Of a stretch of DNA of 64,000 nt, positions 34,783 to 46,480 are shown in pieces. The DNA is taken from assembly GCA_002205965.3 (NCBI GenBank), contig NADL03000608.1, forward strand, positions 62,001-126,000, written 5' to 3'. A program made the position numbers and the translations under genes. The notes under the pieces were generated by a model. That model searched no databases. It had not been told where the DNA came from and saw nothing but the letters and a program-made list of their open reading frames with translations. This stretch comes from Kappaphycus alvarezii (lineage: Eukaryota; Rhodophyta; Florideophyceae; Gigartinales; Solieriaceae). Position 1 is the stretch's first letter. Every line of letters begins with the position of its first letter.

Positions 34783-35163
34783 ATGCGGCCGTCTCCGCTA
34801 TTCATAGAAGGTATGAATCTTTTATTGCAGCGCAGACCCGTTTCTGTTTTCTCCTTTCCTTCTCTCCAAACTCCGTTTAGATTCCCCTCGCTAGAAATGT
34901 CAGACGACGAATTAAACTACTCCACCATTCGCACCTTTCTTGCAACCTCCGTGAGAGGTACCCTCGTGCCTATTCCTATATCCACTCTCAGATGTTGGCA
35001 CCCAGACGCCTATAGAATATTAACCGACGTCGCGCGGAACGTGGCCGTTAGGGCGATGGAGGCCTATGACAAAGTCCGGGCGGTGCTTACTCATAGGCAC
35101 GCTGTCGCGGCCGTAATGTCGAACTCAGCTTGCCTCTTGACCGGCCTTGAGCAGGCTTTTTAG
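34783..35163 (+). mobile_element. Rep-C ORF, best copy
   Basis: An intact 126-codon frame; the internal MSDDELNYS start at about 34897 is likelier because conservation with other copies begins there. The conserved core is VPIPISTL, HPDAYRILTDVARNVAVRA and RHAVAAVMSNSACLLTGL. Related, broken copies lie at 31.6-31.92, 35.54-35.64, 36.6-36.87 (minus) and 57.5-57.61 kb (minus), and a start fragment at 676-735. The copies differ but keep the protein pattern, as expected for a transposon-encoded protein. No known domain was recognised. It may be an ORF1 or accessory protein of a larger element. Confidence 0.55.
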
Positions 35164-35535
35164 GGATAATTAGAAAGTACTACCGGTCAGGATATTCCGT
35201 GCCACAACCGACCATACCCTTCAAATATTAAATCAACCCACATTTCCCACTTGAATAATGTCATAATAGTTTTCGATTTGGTTCTTTAATATTTGAAAGG
35301 TGCGGGTCGGCAAATGCTGTAATTGATTTTGTACTAGAAATGAGGTGATTCTGTTCTGCGCCCATGGAGAAAAGTCCTTCACAGTTCTGAATTCTTCCTC
35401 CTAATGCAAAGGCATCCATTAGAAGTTATTTTTTATGGTAATGATATTCATACATCAGGACATTGTGCAAGTTATGCAGTACTGTACAATATCCCGATTC
35501 ACTAACTCCCTAACTCCTTTACTCATGATTAAATA
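35164..35535. other. Spacer after Rep-C ORF
   Basis: AT-rich, with one GCAGTACTGTAC palindrome near 35480. Nothing else recognised. Confidence 0.4.
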
Positions 35536-35539
35536 TTCG

Positions 35540-35640
35540 TACTGTAGATCCTTCGGTGCTTACCCAAAGGCACGCTGCCGCGGCCGTCATGTCTTACACG
35601 GTATGCCAGCGCCGTGTAAGGAATTTTATTTAGTGTTCCC
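35540..35640 (+). repeat. Rep-C partial copy
   Basis: About 90 bases match the HRHAVAAVMS-coding part of Rep-C (GGTGCTTACCCAAAGGCACGCTGCCGCGGCCGTCATGTC is represented in diverged form by the neighbouring copy). No further parts are attached. Confidence 0.55.
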
Positions 35641-36095
35641 CATCAGTGACGACTTATCCAGCACAACGCACTGGCGGCGTGGATACAATCGACCACAGCT
35701 TCCATACATTAAAATAATCCAAAAATTACCCCCTGTAGATTCTGCGACATAGTTTGAATGCAAATTCAGAGGGCTCCTCACGTTCGCACCAATCGCATTA
35801 AATGGACCCTATATTCCCAGTTTAATTCCCACTTACCTTATTTCTCAATGAAAATTGGTAGAAAACGTCTTTGTCTACCATAAGCTTTCCTTATGTCAAA
35901 CTTTATGGCATTGGTATAACAGGTATGGAGGGGAATATGGAGTTTCTTGGTTAATTTAATGTATGGTAGACGTGGTCGGTTGTATCCACTCCGCTAGTGC
36001 GTTGTGCAGGATTTGCAGGGTGTACACATATGAGGGGCAAAGGTTCCTACAATTCAGGAAGAAAAGATACCAATTGCCATTAGTACAAAAACTGA
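35641..36095. other. Spacer, no gene seen
   Basis: AT-rich DNA without a recognised frame or repeat. Confidence 0.4.
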
Positions 36096-36099
36096 TGAA

Positions 36100-36599
36100 A
36101 ATGGGAGGTTAATTTACTGTGGTAGATTTGTGGGTTGATACAAAAATGATGTTGATAGAAAGTCTTCAACGTTGTAAAGAGTAAAACACGCAAACCATTC
36201 CCATGCTGTAAAGATTACAGTGCTCCATTTTCAAAAAGGGGGAAATGAGGGGTCCGTTTACTGTGACAGATACTTTGGCTGTAATCCAACTCATTTCACA
36301 CGTTTTCAGACGTGGTGAGGCATTGTCAATTCCTGTTCTTAGGAAAAAAAAGATTGTATAATAATGTTTTATCAGCTATATTGAAATAGAGTGGCCTCAT
36401 TTTTTGGTAGTGTAACTAGTGCCTATCCAACCAAGCACTGTCATCATATGAGGACATTTCCGTTACATTTTGGAAAGGGGAAATTTGGGGTGTTTTTAAT
36501 GCATGAAAAATATGGTCACTGTTCCCTAAGGGATGTCGTGATGGTAAAGGCTTACAATGTAAAGGGTTGGCGGGAAGTTGTCAAAACGCTAGAAAACTG
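36100..36599. repeat. Rep-C-associated flank (shared with 57.37 kb)
   Basis: The sequence GGAGGTTAATTTACTGTGGT at about 36105 recurs at 57373-57392 with similar following bases. In both places a minus-strand Rep-C remnant lies to the right, so this is probably downstream sequence of a larger Rep-C element. A 69-codon plus frame at 36391-36600 is not conserved at 57 kb. Confidence 0.45.
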
Positions 36600-36870
36600 A
36601 CGGGAGGCCGGCCAACAGGCACGCTGCATTGGACATTACTGCTGCTGCGGCATGACCCTGTGTTGAGATTTCTTTGACCTTTGCGTTGGTCTCCCTTGCC
36701 CTCGTAGCGACATTGCGTGCGACGTCGGTTAGCATCGCGTGGGCGTCTGGGTGCCATCCCCGAGGGTAGAGATAGGGACGGGCACTAGCCTACTTCCGGC
36801 GGAAGACGCGATAAAGGACTCGTATCTTCTGTGTTTCGCCGTTCGCCGCGTTAAGCGAGGTGAGTGGGTT
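36600..36870 (-). mobile_element. Rep-C copy, minus strand, degenerate
   Basis: The reverse strand encodes VPVPISTL, then a block equivalent to LTDVARNVATRA and AAAVMSNAACLLAGL, matching the best copy at 34.9-35.16 kb. The frame is not continuous. The GC-rich sequence continues to about 37.03 kb, where a 62-codon minus frame (36851-37039) has no homolog in the window. Confidence 0.65.
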
Positions 36871-37039
36871 GAATGTCCTCTCTCTCCTGTTCGAGGGCGC
36901 TAGAGGTTGACAAAGGTGACGCGAAGAAGTCTGTTCTGCCAGTTCGTCCCATTGCGCGAATATCGGGTCTTGTGCGGTGGACCCCTTCTCGCGGCTCGAT
37001 GACTGGATGTCGCGCGGCTTTCATGAGATCGCTTGCCAA

Positions 37040-37655
37040 TAAACGAACCTGACAGTCTTGTCTTCGCGTCCTCTAGCCCCGAGTAAGCAGTGCAACAGAT
37101 GGTCGCCGAAACAGTCGAGAGTTTCGGGGCAGTTCCGCTTGGGGCATGGTGTTTCCGGAGGGAAGAGCGGGACTTGGCATTTGGAAAGGTGAATTTTTTG
37201 GAAGCCCGAAATTTTTACTAGAAAAACGGTTTTTTATGTTTAGTTACAGTACAGTAATTTTTACTGTACATGCGCCCTCGTTTCTGAAACCTCCCACGAT
37301 AATACGAACTATTTTACCTTTCAAAATTAAGTCGTTTTCACAACTTCTTGCGAAGAGCGGAAGCTGGTGAGGGAAAACTGCTCTAGCCTTCACCGAGGTC
37401 AAAAATCTTGAAAAATTTGTTTTGATCGGCCATCTACACTCATGAACTAATGCGGAGGGACAAGAAATGCGCTGATGTAAAAAAATTTTGTACTGAAAAG
37501 TGCTAAAAGTAGTCCTCATATGAGCACAACGGTCCAATAGACACTAGTTAATAGGAAAAAAATCCTGCAATCTGAGGTGGGCAAAAAGGGGGTTTCTTTG
37601 CTGAGATGCCCCGGATTGGCTGGAACCCTTTTGAAGTGAAAATCGGATTGTCATA
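37040..37655. other. Spacer, no gene seen
   Basis: Contains a GTTACAGTACAGTAATTTTTACTGTAC inverted pattern near 37245-37270 but no recognised gene. Short frames at 37146-37370 and 37244-37537 overlap on opposite strands and carry no motif. Confidence 0.4.
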
Positions 37656-37659
37656 TTAT

Positions 37660-38465
37660 ATACGTGGTGGTAAATCTTTATTGGTTGCACAATGTCGCAC
37701 AAAAGCGTGCGGAGTGTATTCATAAATTAACTACGGATGCGGGCGGCGGGCAGAAACTTTTCGCGCCTGCATTATCTGGAGACTAAATGCAAAACGGGTA
37801 ACGAAGTCGCGGAGCTCCTGTTGAGGGGAGGAACCGCGACAGGAAAAAACCCTTTACCGTCGTCGCCCAAGGCGCCATAGATATCAATCCCGACGGGGTA
37901 GAGGAGGATATCGTTTTGGTTGCAGCAAGTGCCGTAATGACGACGTCTTTCGCGCTCTGCGAGTGTTGCGGCAGCGCCTGGGGTAACCGTACTTGGAAAA
38001 ATGTGGCGGCGTGCGGAAGGGTGGGCAACAGTAACGTCGACGGCGATATCGGCACTGTGAAGCCCGTATGCAGCGGGTAAGTAAATGTCCATTCGTAGCG
38101 CGGGGGACTCCAAATGCCCAGATGGGTTGGGAACCTGGTAGAAGAGCGGATGTTCGACGAGGGCGACGATCCCAACTTCCTTGCAGTAGCGGGCAAGAAC
38201 GTTGCGGAGCATGTGATGACGACGAGTTATTCCGTCTTCGTATTTGCAGGTCAACGCGTGTTGACCACTTGGATCTAAGACGGGTGCGATGTCGGCCGAG
38301 CGGCGGGAGCAGACCGGACAGCGAGTAGATCCAGGGAATAGAGCGATGCCGAGACGTAGAGCCAGAGCGACTTTCCACGTAGAAGAGGACATGTACGTAC
38401 CGCAGTGGGGGTGAGGAACCGAGGAGAAAAACAGACGAGGCGTAGAGACAAACGAAAGCATCACC
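37660..38465 (-). mobile_element. LINE-alpha 5'-truncated copy
   Basis: Closely related to the 3' 800 bases of the LINE-alpha at 51.7 kb, including the zinc-binding CPVCSRRS...HALTCK block, the RHHMLR motif, the nuclease-like MDIYLPAA and DIAVDVTVAHP segment, and the shared 3' end with AATAAA on the minus strand. A small internal deletion near 37.84 kb changes the C-terminus relative to the other copy. The 5' end is cut at about 38465, joining a Gyp-A LTR piece, as expected for a truncated LINE insertion. No target duplication was found. Confidence 0.9.
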
Positions 38466-39300
38466 TTTAATGATAAATACTCAGTAGACCGCTAGCGCCA
38501 GAATATCCATTCCACTCAAGCAGTCCTCACAAATATCTGCCAACGGCTTAGAAATCTCCGTTGCCTTCTTGAAAATATCTGGACCACTGAAGATGCCCAT
38601 CCGGTTCCAGAGTCGGGACAACCTGGTCCATACTTTCCGGCTTCCAATTCACTATGCCAGCATTTTTCCATTTCTCTCTCCCCCTTCTCTTCATCTTCGT
38701 CAGAAGAGTCAGAATTAACTGTTACTCCCTCAGTCTCCGCTTCGTTCTCCACGGGAGCTCCCCCACCGTTGTACAATAGTGGCTCCCACGAGTCCACCCA
38801 GTCCTCCTCTTCTTCCTCTTCCTACTTTTCTTCCTCGTTCCCTTCCTCTTCTGCCTCTTCTGCCTGCTCGAAGCAGTTGCTGCGGGCCCACTCCCGAACG
38901 TATTCCCGTTCCATTCTTCTGCAGTAGTCATTGTAGTCGCTCGGACCATTCGCCATCAGTACCAGAGGCGTTGACGGGACGGCGGCCTCGGGATGAATTG
39001 GCGATGGTGAGTGACAGGCGGAGATTGGTCATGTTAAGGGCAAAAAAAGGGTGACCCGATGGGGTAGTTGATGGCAGGGGGTCGCCTCAACGACATCGAT
39101 TTCGGAGTTTAAATAGGGCAACGTATTCGAAAAGTTTCACGGCTTTGGACGAAATAAAGAATGTGAGGCGGTGCCACAGCTTTAAATTTGCATGCGATTG
39201 GGACAATAACTAAATATCTGCTTACTAAAATATCGGAACTGAATTTGGAGGATCACGAGTCGAAAGATTTCTATATAAAAAATGAGGACTGAAATGCTCA
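38466..39300 (-). mobile_element. Gyp-A long-form LTR piece with acidic ORF
   Basis: Minus-strand match to the left and insert part of the long LTR at 6286-7215 and to 30.3-31.08 kb. The acidic reading frame is best preserved here: a 93-codon open stretch at 38516-38797 with words such as LLYNGGGAP, SDSSDEDEE and a C-terminal Arg-rich end, preceded by further Glu-rich coding-like sequence up to about 38.95 kb. The right part of the LTR is missing because the LINE-alpha copy begins at 38465. Confidence 0.7.
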
Positions 39301-39433
39301 AAGGCAAAATAGAAATGGATTTGCACAGTTTATTTGGATTCATGGGGAAACTTTGTTTCAGGATTTTGTTCGTAAAAGAGAAACGGTGGGAAGAGTCGTT
39401 TTGAAAACTCATGGGGGAGGAGAATATAGAAGT

Positions 39434-39790
39434 TTATGGAGAGGACCACTCTCCTACAGAAAGAACCGTTTTCGTACCAAGAGTACCCTGGTTGTACTCT
39501 TTATTAATCCCGTCTGGGTAGAGACTCTGTACTGACCCTGGAGAGGTTGTAGGCCACCAGACGGTGAACCACGGCAGCGCCAAGTGCAGTCCCCGGCTTT
39601 CAGCATCTACCGGGCTAAGTACTTCGATGGCTTTGACAAGTTGGTCGTGGCGCTCGACAATGTACCCGTCATCGTGGTACCACTGTTGAAGTAAAAATTT
39701 TGTCAAATCTCTGTCCTCCACTTCCTCCGACCTGAACAGTTCTTGTATTTTGATAATAATACGTTCCAGCACTAGATCGAAGAGTAGATG
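39434..39790 (-). mobile_element. LINE-beta reverse transcriptase fragment
   Basis: The minus-strand frame carries a LINE RT catalytic block: QWYHDDGYIVERHDQLVKAI (the DD pair is the RT active site), then GLHL and WFTVWWPT, typical of the strand after the active site. It differs from LINE-alpha (YADDG), so it belongs to another LINE family. I assign it to LINE-beta only because the two families are the ones seen here. The frame runs without a stop into LINE-alpha sequence upstream. Confidence 0.65.
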
Positions 39791-40900
39791 GTCCACAAAG
39801 GCGCCACAGATATCGATCCCGACGGAGGAAAGAATATCGTGGTGGTGGCAGTAATCCTCGTAATAAAGATGTTTCTCGCTCTCTACTAGGGTCGTGGCAG
39901 CGCATATCGTACAGGTACTTTGCGAGATGTGGCGATGTGACATGGGCGCAACCCAAGCTGGTGCATAACGGTGTAGATCGGTCTGTAAGCACCACAATTG
40001 CTTATAGCAGCTGGAAGTTAGCCTGCACCCTAGACAAATAAACTTGCCGATCGTCCCTGTCATCCTGGACACGCGGATATCGTTATCAGGGGAAAAAAAA
40101 GAACCCAAGGCCAGGACGGTCACAGGCGGCGAGCAGGAGGATGAGCAATAGTAGCGCTAATGGCAATATCATTTGTATGAAAACCATACACACCAAGAAT
40201 GTAGACGTCTATTCGCAATGGACGGGATTCCCATTATATAGGAGAATTGAGATCCTGGATGGGAAGCGTGTGTTAGAGGAGTGCTGCAAAGTCAAATTCC
40301 TTACATAAGCGGCCAAGAATATTGCGAAGGACGTGATACCGGCGATTATTTCCGTCTTTTACTCGCAGGAGGAGACCTTAGGAATAGCGCGATACCGAGA
40401 CAGGTATCCAAGGCGTTCTTCCGCTCAAGAAATACCATGTCCTACCGCAGTACGTTTGTAAAAGGGAAACGAAAACGGAACAGGGGTAAGATTTGCACAC
40501 GGAGAGGCTTTGTGCTAGGTTGGGTGCTGTTGCAAACAAGAACAACCTGTTAGACTAAGAAAGCCCGAGTTCACTTCTGATCGCAGCCTAGAGCCTTTTA
40601 GTGGGCCCGGGCGAAGAAAAAAGCTCGAAAGGGGCAGAAAATGTTATCAACGATGAAAGCTGCGAATGGCGGGAATACAAGAGCGAGATTGCAGACAGAG
40701 GGGCCTTTTTCAGGTAACGGTCGTGAAAAAGGGTCGGCAGGTCGGAGGTAAGACAGAAAGAATCGATTGCCGATACATCGTAAGCCACCTTGGTTATGTC
40801 CGACGTTTGCAGAAGACAGTGACCGCCCTTTGAAAAAGAAATAAAAGTGAAGCACATGTAAGATATTATACAGTTCCAAGGTAGAGTGTTAATCAAAAAG
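39791..40900 (-). mobile_element. LINE-alpha older fragment
   Basis: Diverged LINE-alpha ORF2 pieces on the minus strand. The upstream piece at 40588-40896 has LLQTSDITKVAYDVSAIDSF and SAISLLYSRHSQLSS; the C-terminal piece near 39.80-39.95 kb has HHHDILSSVGIDICGA. The intervening nuclease region is recognisable but disrupted. It is clearly older than the copies at 37.7 and 51.7 kb. Confidence 0.75.
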
Positions 40901-41056
40901 ATTAGTTTAGGATCAACCTAGGATCAGGCCTCCGTGTCCGTAGTGTATTGTCAACATAATGGACGCACCACCGCGCCGTTACTGTCGGTGGCACGATCGG
41001 GCATCCCGAGGACTGAAGTCGATTGCTTCAACCCACATCGGGTTGATTAAGTAAAG

Positions 41057-41774
41057 TGATAGGGGTAAATCGTCGGGAGAAGAGATACTTAGAACCAACT
41101 ACCCAAGACGGAGGTGTTGCGAGCGACAAAAGTGCTACCGTGGTATAGTTGAACAAATAAAAAGCAGTGTATATGGGAGAGAGTTGAGAGGGCTACAAGC
41201 AAGTATAAAAGGGGCAGCGTCTACCACTGATTCTCTGCGACTTGCTTAGGAAAAAGTTTTCTTGGGTTTGAAGTTGACTCTCAACTTCCTACTACTCGGA
41301 GCTTGACCTGAAGTTGTCTGCCAACTTGCTTGACCTCACTAGAGGAAGCAGTTTACTCGGCTTATATAGACTTTTGGCTATCCTAAAAGTCTTCAAACAA
41401 ACAGACTAATAACCATAAAATGCATTCACGGGAATCGTGTGAACCAGAGAGACCATTAGAAGATATTTCCTCAAGGTAAATATCTAGGTGCCATACCCAT
41501 GCCAGCCACCCATCGGCCAGGGGTGGGAATTGATGTGGCCATTATATAGACCTTTCAGAGTCACTCGTAGTATCACCCACAACCTAGAACTGTACTGACA
41601 TCCACTATGACAGCGTGTCCTAAAATAAAAAATCAACCGATGAATTTGCCACACTCACCCAAATTAAAAATATCTTGCAAATTCAAAAACTGTAAAAATA
41701 TCTTCCCAGTTCCAATACTGTATACAATTATGGTCCTCATCTAGATTTTTTCGTGTGCGAATTTGTGCACATCA
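41057..41774 (-). repeat. Gyp-A 3' LTR (short form)
   Basis: Starts (minus strand) TGATGTGC and ends CCCTATCA. Lacks the roughly 735-base segment present in the long-form LTRs. It contains the TATA box and twin hairpins in inverted orientation (41283-41335). The purine-rich tract GAGCGGGAGGGCG directly before it on the minus strand is the likely polypurine tract. Confidence 0.93.
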
Positions 41775-41810
41775 CGCCCTCCCGCTCAAGACGAACGTCC
41801 CGGCTCGTTC

Positions 41811-42868
41811 TCAATGCTCTTGTTGTTCTTGTGGGAGTTCTATCCATTCATCAGGGAGAGTATAGGGTTCACTGTAAGGATATGGTAGTAGCTCATTTCC
41901 AATATGATGAGAGAGTGTGTACCGTGCGATGACCGGCTCATCTCCTTGGTCAAGAGTTTCGTAGATTCGGTGTATGGTTTCATAGTGTTCTCTAATGAGC
42001 TCCTCCCGTTTCACTTCTCCAAACCTTCCAAATGTGAGGTAGTAAACGTAGTATGCAAACTTTCTGGCAACGGGTCCAGAAACGGGTATCTGAAGGAGAA
42101 AAAAACTCGCAACATAAGGACTGAGTCCTCACGAGTAAGGTGCGCCCCGTGAATGGTCTGGAAGCACATGCAAATACTAATGGCAAAAAAGGAAATTACT
42201 TCTGCTTCTCGAGGGTCCTCTGTCATTTCGCGAAGCCAACGTCTAATTGGTAGCCGTCCAATAATTAAGGATGCATAGTTTCCCCTGGGAGACTAGGCGG
42301 TGTTTGAGGCGATCTTCTTGGCGATCTTCCTCGCTGCTCCCGACGCCTTGCCCTCTTCGATGATCCGCCCGATCACTTGATGGTCCAGCTCGTATCATCA
42401 TCACGGCCTCGGGAGGATCCTGGTCTTCGGCTGAGGTTGTGTTTCTGAGCGGAGCAACGTAAGGTTCCCATAGAGGATATGGGACCAGTCGATATTCCAT
42501 ATCAGGGGGCAAGCTGTAACCTCTCAGTCGCACATCTTGGTTGTTCTTGAGAAATACGTAAACTGGACGGATAATGTTCAGATATGTTTGCGACAAGTCT
42601 CCGATAGCTACCATTCCATACCTCCTATAGAGTAATGATATATGACTTCCACAAACTCTGGACCTGCTTCCGTGAACCTTCCGTTTTGGAATGAGAATAG
42701 AACTCTGATCAATAGTCGGAAATCTTCTTGAGGTAGCAATGGTCCGTTCAACGTACGAAAACATAGGCATATATTAATGTAGAAATGGATGATTACGTGG
42801 AGTTCGTAGTAGTCACGCGTAATCGAGATGATCCATTCCCAGGCCCTTTTTCCTCCCATAGGAATCAT
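41811..42868 (-). mobile_element. Gyp-A extra 3' coding region (env position)
   Basis: Between integrase and the 3' LTR lie four open minus-strand stretches (42608-42868, 42243-42770, 42011-42226, 41811-42014). They contain two diverged copies of one module: one with INICLCFRTLNGPLLPQEDF and LLIRVLFSF, the other with ISICMCFQTIHGAHLTREDS and LMLRVFFSF. Each is followed by a Tyr/Pro-rich segment (LVPYPLWEPY and LLPYPYSEPY). No envelope signature was recognised. Treated as a broken accessory region of the element. Confidence 0.65.
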
Positions 42869-43169
42869 TCTATAGTTAAAGATGAGTATGCCCGTGGTTG
42901 CGCATAGTCCTGTGTGAGAAGGAATTCTTCAGGCCTCTGATGGTAAGGGACCAGACGACGTGCATGGATTGCCCTCCTTGATCTCTTCCCTGAGCTTGAA
43001 CAGCTTATAGTGCGGGTGTCTTTCCTCCGTGACGACAAGGGTTCGAGTACTTTGTTTGGAAGCCGGCCACTTCACAGCCTGCTGCATTGCTTTCCGTGTA
43101 CTACAAGTACTTTAGAGCCGACTGAGAAAGTTTGGACTGGAGGCTCTTCATCCTTATTTCTTGTCTGTG

Positions 43170-44050
43170 TTAGCGCGCGGTGTGATCTCCAGCTTTCGGT
43201 GGCCAGTAGTTCGACTCTCTACTCTCTTCATCGATAATATTTGTTTCCATATCTCTCTGTAACATTCTAGGAGCTCTTCCGTACATTAGCTCAAACGGTG
43301 ACCGTCCCTTCTTCCTCTTCTTCGACGATAGCCGTATAACACTTTTGGTAAGGCATCTTCCCACTGGATTTCATTCTCGACATAGTTTTCGATATTGCTC
43401 GTTTGATGGTTCCAACCATCCTCTCCGCTTCCGTTTGACATAGGAGCGTATGCGAGAACTGTCTTCAGCTGAATCCCTTCTCTTCCAAGAAACGAAGCAG
43501 TGAAGTTGCAGTAAAACAAAGGGCGTTATCTGAGATGATCCTTTTTGGAAGACCAAACGGTTCAATTATTTCTTTTTCGATGAATCTCAGGACCACTCAG
43601 CATTGGCCTCCTCAACTGCAACTGCTATTGGCCATCCAGTAAGATGTTCCACCCCTATAAGGAGGTATTTGTTTCCGGAAGAGGTTTCCTTGAATGGGCC
43701 GGCAAAGTCAATTGAGAAGGTTTCAAAGAGAGCGGAAACTGGAAAGCTTAGGGTCTTATACTTTCGTATCGGAGTGAATTTTTGACAGTTGTCAGCTTTT
43801 CACGAAATTATAGACGTCCTTATGGATACTGGGCCACCAGAATCTCTCCGTAATGAATTTTTGGTTGTTTCGAGATCCCAATGCCCTAACTCATCATGAA
43901 AAGTCCTCAAGATCTTGATTCTTTCTTTCAAAGGGGCCACTAGTCGAGGACCGGCTTTTGTGTCGGAAGAGTTTCCCATTCCACAATGTAAAGCCTTTTG
44001 ATTCCTGCGTACCCAATTTCTGTGTTCAGATCAACCTTTCTCATTTCTAG
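43170..44050 (-). mobile_element. Gyp-A integrase region
   Basis: Minus-strand integrase remnants. The KGRSPFELMYGRAPRML segment near 43.26-43.31 kb is the usual conserved end of the gypsy integrase core, and FCNFTASFLGREGIQL-like sequence upstream fits the core around its second catalytic Asp. The zinc-binding N-terminal part lies toward 44.0 kb. Interrupted in several places. Confidence 0.75.
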
Positions 44051-44093
44051 TCCATCAGGAATTTAATAGTCCGTGAATATAGCTTCGTACTCG

Positions 44094-45670
44094 TTATCGA
44101 TCGGCACTTGAACTCGGCAACTCCGACGATGTCTCGGAAGCTTTTTCATTTGGAATCAGTGGATCCCTCAAGCGGGATAGGTAATCGGCAGGCTGATTAT
44201 TGCGTCCGGGCCTATACACAATTTCAAACCGATATTCTGCGAAAATGTCGAGCCATCGGGCCAAGCGGTGATGTACATCTTTCTTTTGGAATGCTGTCTT
44301 AAGTGCCTGGTGATCAGTTATCAAGACAAATTTCTCGAGTGATAAAAGGTAACACGAAACTTTTTCAGTGCGAAGACGACAGCTAGCGCTTCTTTTCTCG
44401 CAGACTGAGTATCTCTTTTCCGCATCATTCAGAGTGCGACTTGCGAATTGAACAGGGTGTAGTCTTCCGTTTTCATCTTTTTGGGACAAAACGGCACCCA
44501 AAGACCGTTCTGAGGCATCTGTCTCCACAACGAATGGTCTCTTGAAATCTGGATACATGAGCACTGGGGGGACACATAGCTTATCTTTAAGCTCTCAAAT
44601 GCGTTGCATTTCCTTGTTCCATAAAATTTTCCGTTCTTTGTTGCTGGCATGTAACGGTGCTGCAGTTTGGCGAAATCTTTGATAAATCTCTGTAATATGA
44701 GGCCAGTCCTAAGAAGCTTCGAACCTCCGTCTTTGAAGCGGGCCTTGGTGCCAACTTGATTTTTTTCGTTTTCTCTGGATCCACTTTAATTCCCTCTTGA
44801 TCGACGATATGACCGAGTAATTGGATAGACGTTTTCGCAAAGAAGCATTTGCTTAACTTAATTTTCAGGCTGTACGCATCTATTTCTCCACCACAGTCTT
44901 GACATGCGATATGTGCTGATCCAAGGTTTTTGAGAATATCACTACATCATCGATATAAACTCTTGCAAATGGAAGTCCTTTCAAAACCTCGTTCATCATT
45001 CTTTGGAATGTAGCTGGGGCATTCATGAGACCAAAAGGCATCACTTCGAACCTGAATGTACCGGCTTTGCTGGTAAAAGTTGGTTTTTTCCTTGCATTTT
45101 TCATCCAATGGAATCTGCCAATAACCAGTGTAAAGATCAATTGAGGTGAAGTATCTCCCGTCCTTCAAGTCCTCGAGGATTTCCTCCATATTTCGGAATC
45201 GGAAATCGATCGGGTATCATTCTCTGGTTCAGTTGTCGGTAATCGACGCAAAAACGCAGCTTTCCATCCTTCTTTGGTGCGACCACAACTGGAAATGACC
45301 ATGGGGATGAAACTGGCCGAATGATATCATTTTCCAGCATACTTGTAACATTCTCTGAGATAAATTGGTCATATTTTGGCGGTTGACGTCTAGGCCTGTG
45401 GTAAATTGGTTGAGTATCGGTAAGTTCAAATGAGTGAGTGACCGGTACACTTGCTTGTCTTAAATCTGATACACTCCATGCAATTACTTCGGAAGATGTT
45501 AACATGTCGGATATTTCATTGAGGCGGGGCTGGAAGGTGCTGTACTTTTTCTTGAATTTCTCCATTTGGCGCGTTCTTCTTGTCTCCCTCAAATTTTGAA
45601 GGACCTCTTCCGGCGTGCTCACATCTTCAGATATGGAATCGATATATTCCTGTTTTCCTTGCAATTGTAA
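44094..45670 (-). mobile_element. Gyp-A reverse transcriptase and RNase H region
   Basis: RT blocks: SPWSFPVVVAPKKDGKLRFC, the VDYRQLN motif, FEVMPFGLMNAPATFQ, and the catalytic box VYIDDVVIFS (44.9-45.0 kb). After the RT connection, RNase H begins with FVVETDASERSLGAVLSQ near 44.5 kb and contains ITDHQALKTAF and the DYLSRL end. These are diagnostic of Ty3/gypsy. Coding is interrupted. Confidence 0.92.
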
Positions 45671-45939
45671 TCTTCTTTCATGCTCCGAATTCCGTCCTTT
45701 GATTCGATATTATCGCAAAAAGAAACACATTCAGGTGTCACACCTACCCTAGAATTCCAGTCTTCATCTGTTTCAAACCCAGAATCATAATCATCCCATG
45801 CCATGTTGTATCCCCCGAGCGTACCCTTCTCACTTCCGAAAGTGTTAGTTGGTTCGAATCTTCGCTGTCATAGCTAGAAGTGAAATCTTCACTGTCCGTT
45901 CTCTTTCAAATCTACCGGATGTGTGCTTTTGTCGAAATC

Positions 45940-46480
45940 CAGGGGCATCTTCACGTTCTGCCGTCAACATTAACTGAAACGATTTGGTTGCCCAAGTCAA
46001 TGCAGGTCCCTAGTCTTTCCATGGTAGGCAGCCAATGATTGCATCGAAAGGGAGATCAGGCATGACAAGAAAGTCTAATCAACTTTAGAGTCCCCAAAGA
46101 ACACGGAAACCTTGTCAACAGTGCCCATGCATTTTGATACGGTTCCATCCGCCACAGTTATTCTTCGAGTAGTTGGAATAATTTCAAGACCTAGATCTGT
46201 CACCAAAGTTTCTGAAATAAGGTTTGGAACAGCGCCCGAATCGAAAAGAGCTTGGGTTTGCATTCCCAATACTTTGACTGGTACTAGTTTAAGACGTCTT
46301 GGTGCTGTCGAGGCCGATTGAAGAAACAGTTTCTTACCCTTAGCGGACTTATTAGACCTGATAATTTTTTTGAGTTCTTTCCTCGCGTCCTCTGCGTCGC
46401 CCCTCAAAAGTTGACCAAACGTTATCCCAGTTGGGGCTGATGCAAGCTCAGCCACCAAATTGTACTTCTTCACATATTCT
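45940..46480 (-). mobile_element. Gyp-A protease region
   Basis: Aspartic protease with ALFDSGAVPNLIS (active-site DSG near 46.24 kb), matching the copy at 9.1-9.5 kb almost exactly. The downstream IGC-x-TMERLG segment is also shared. Confidence 0.85.
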
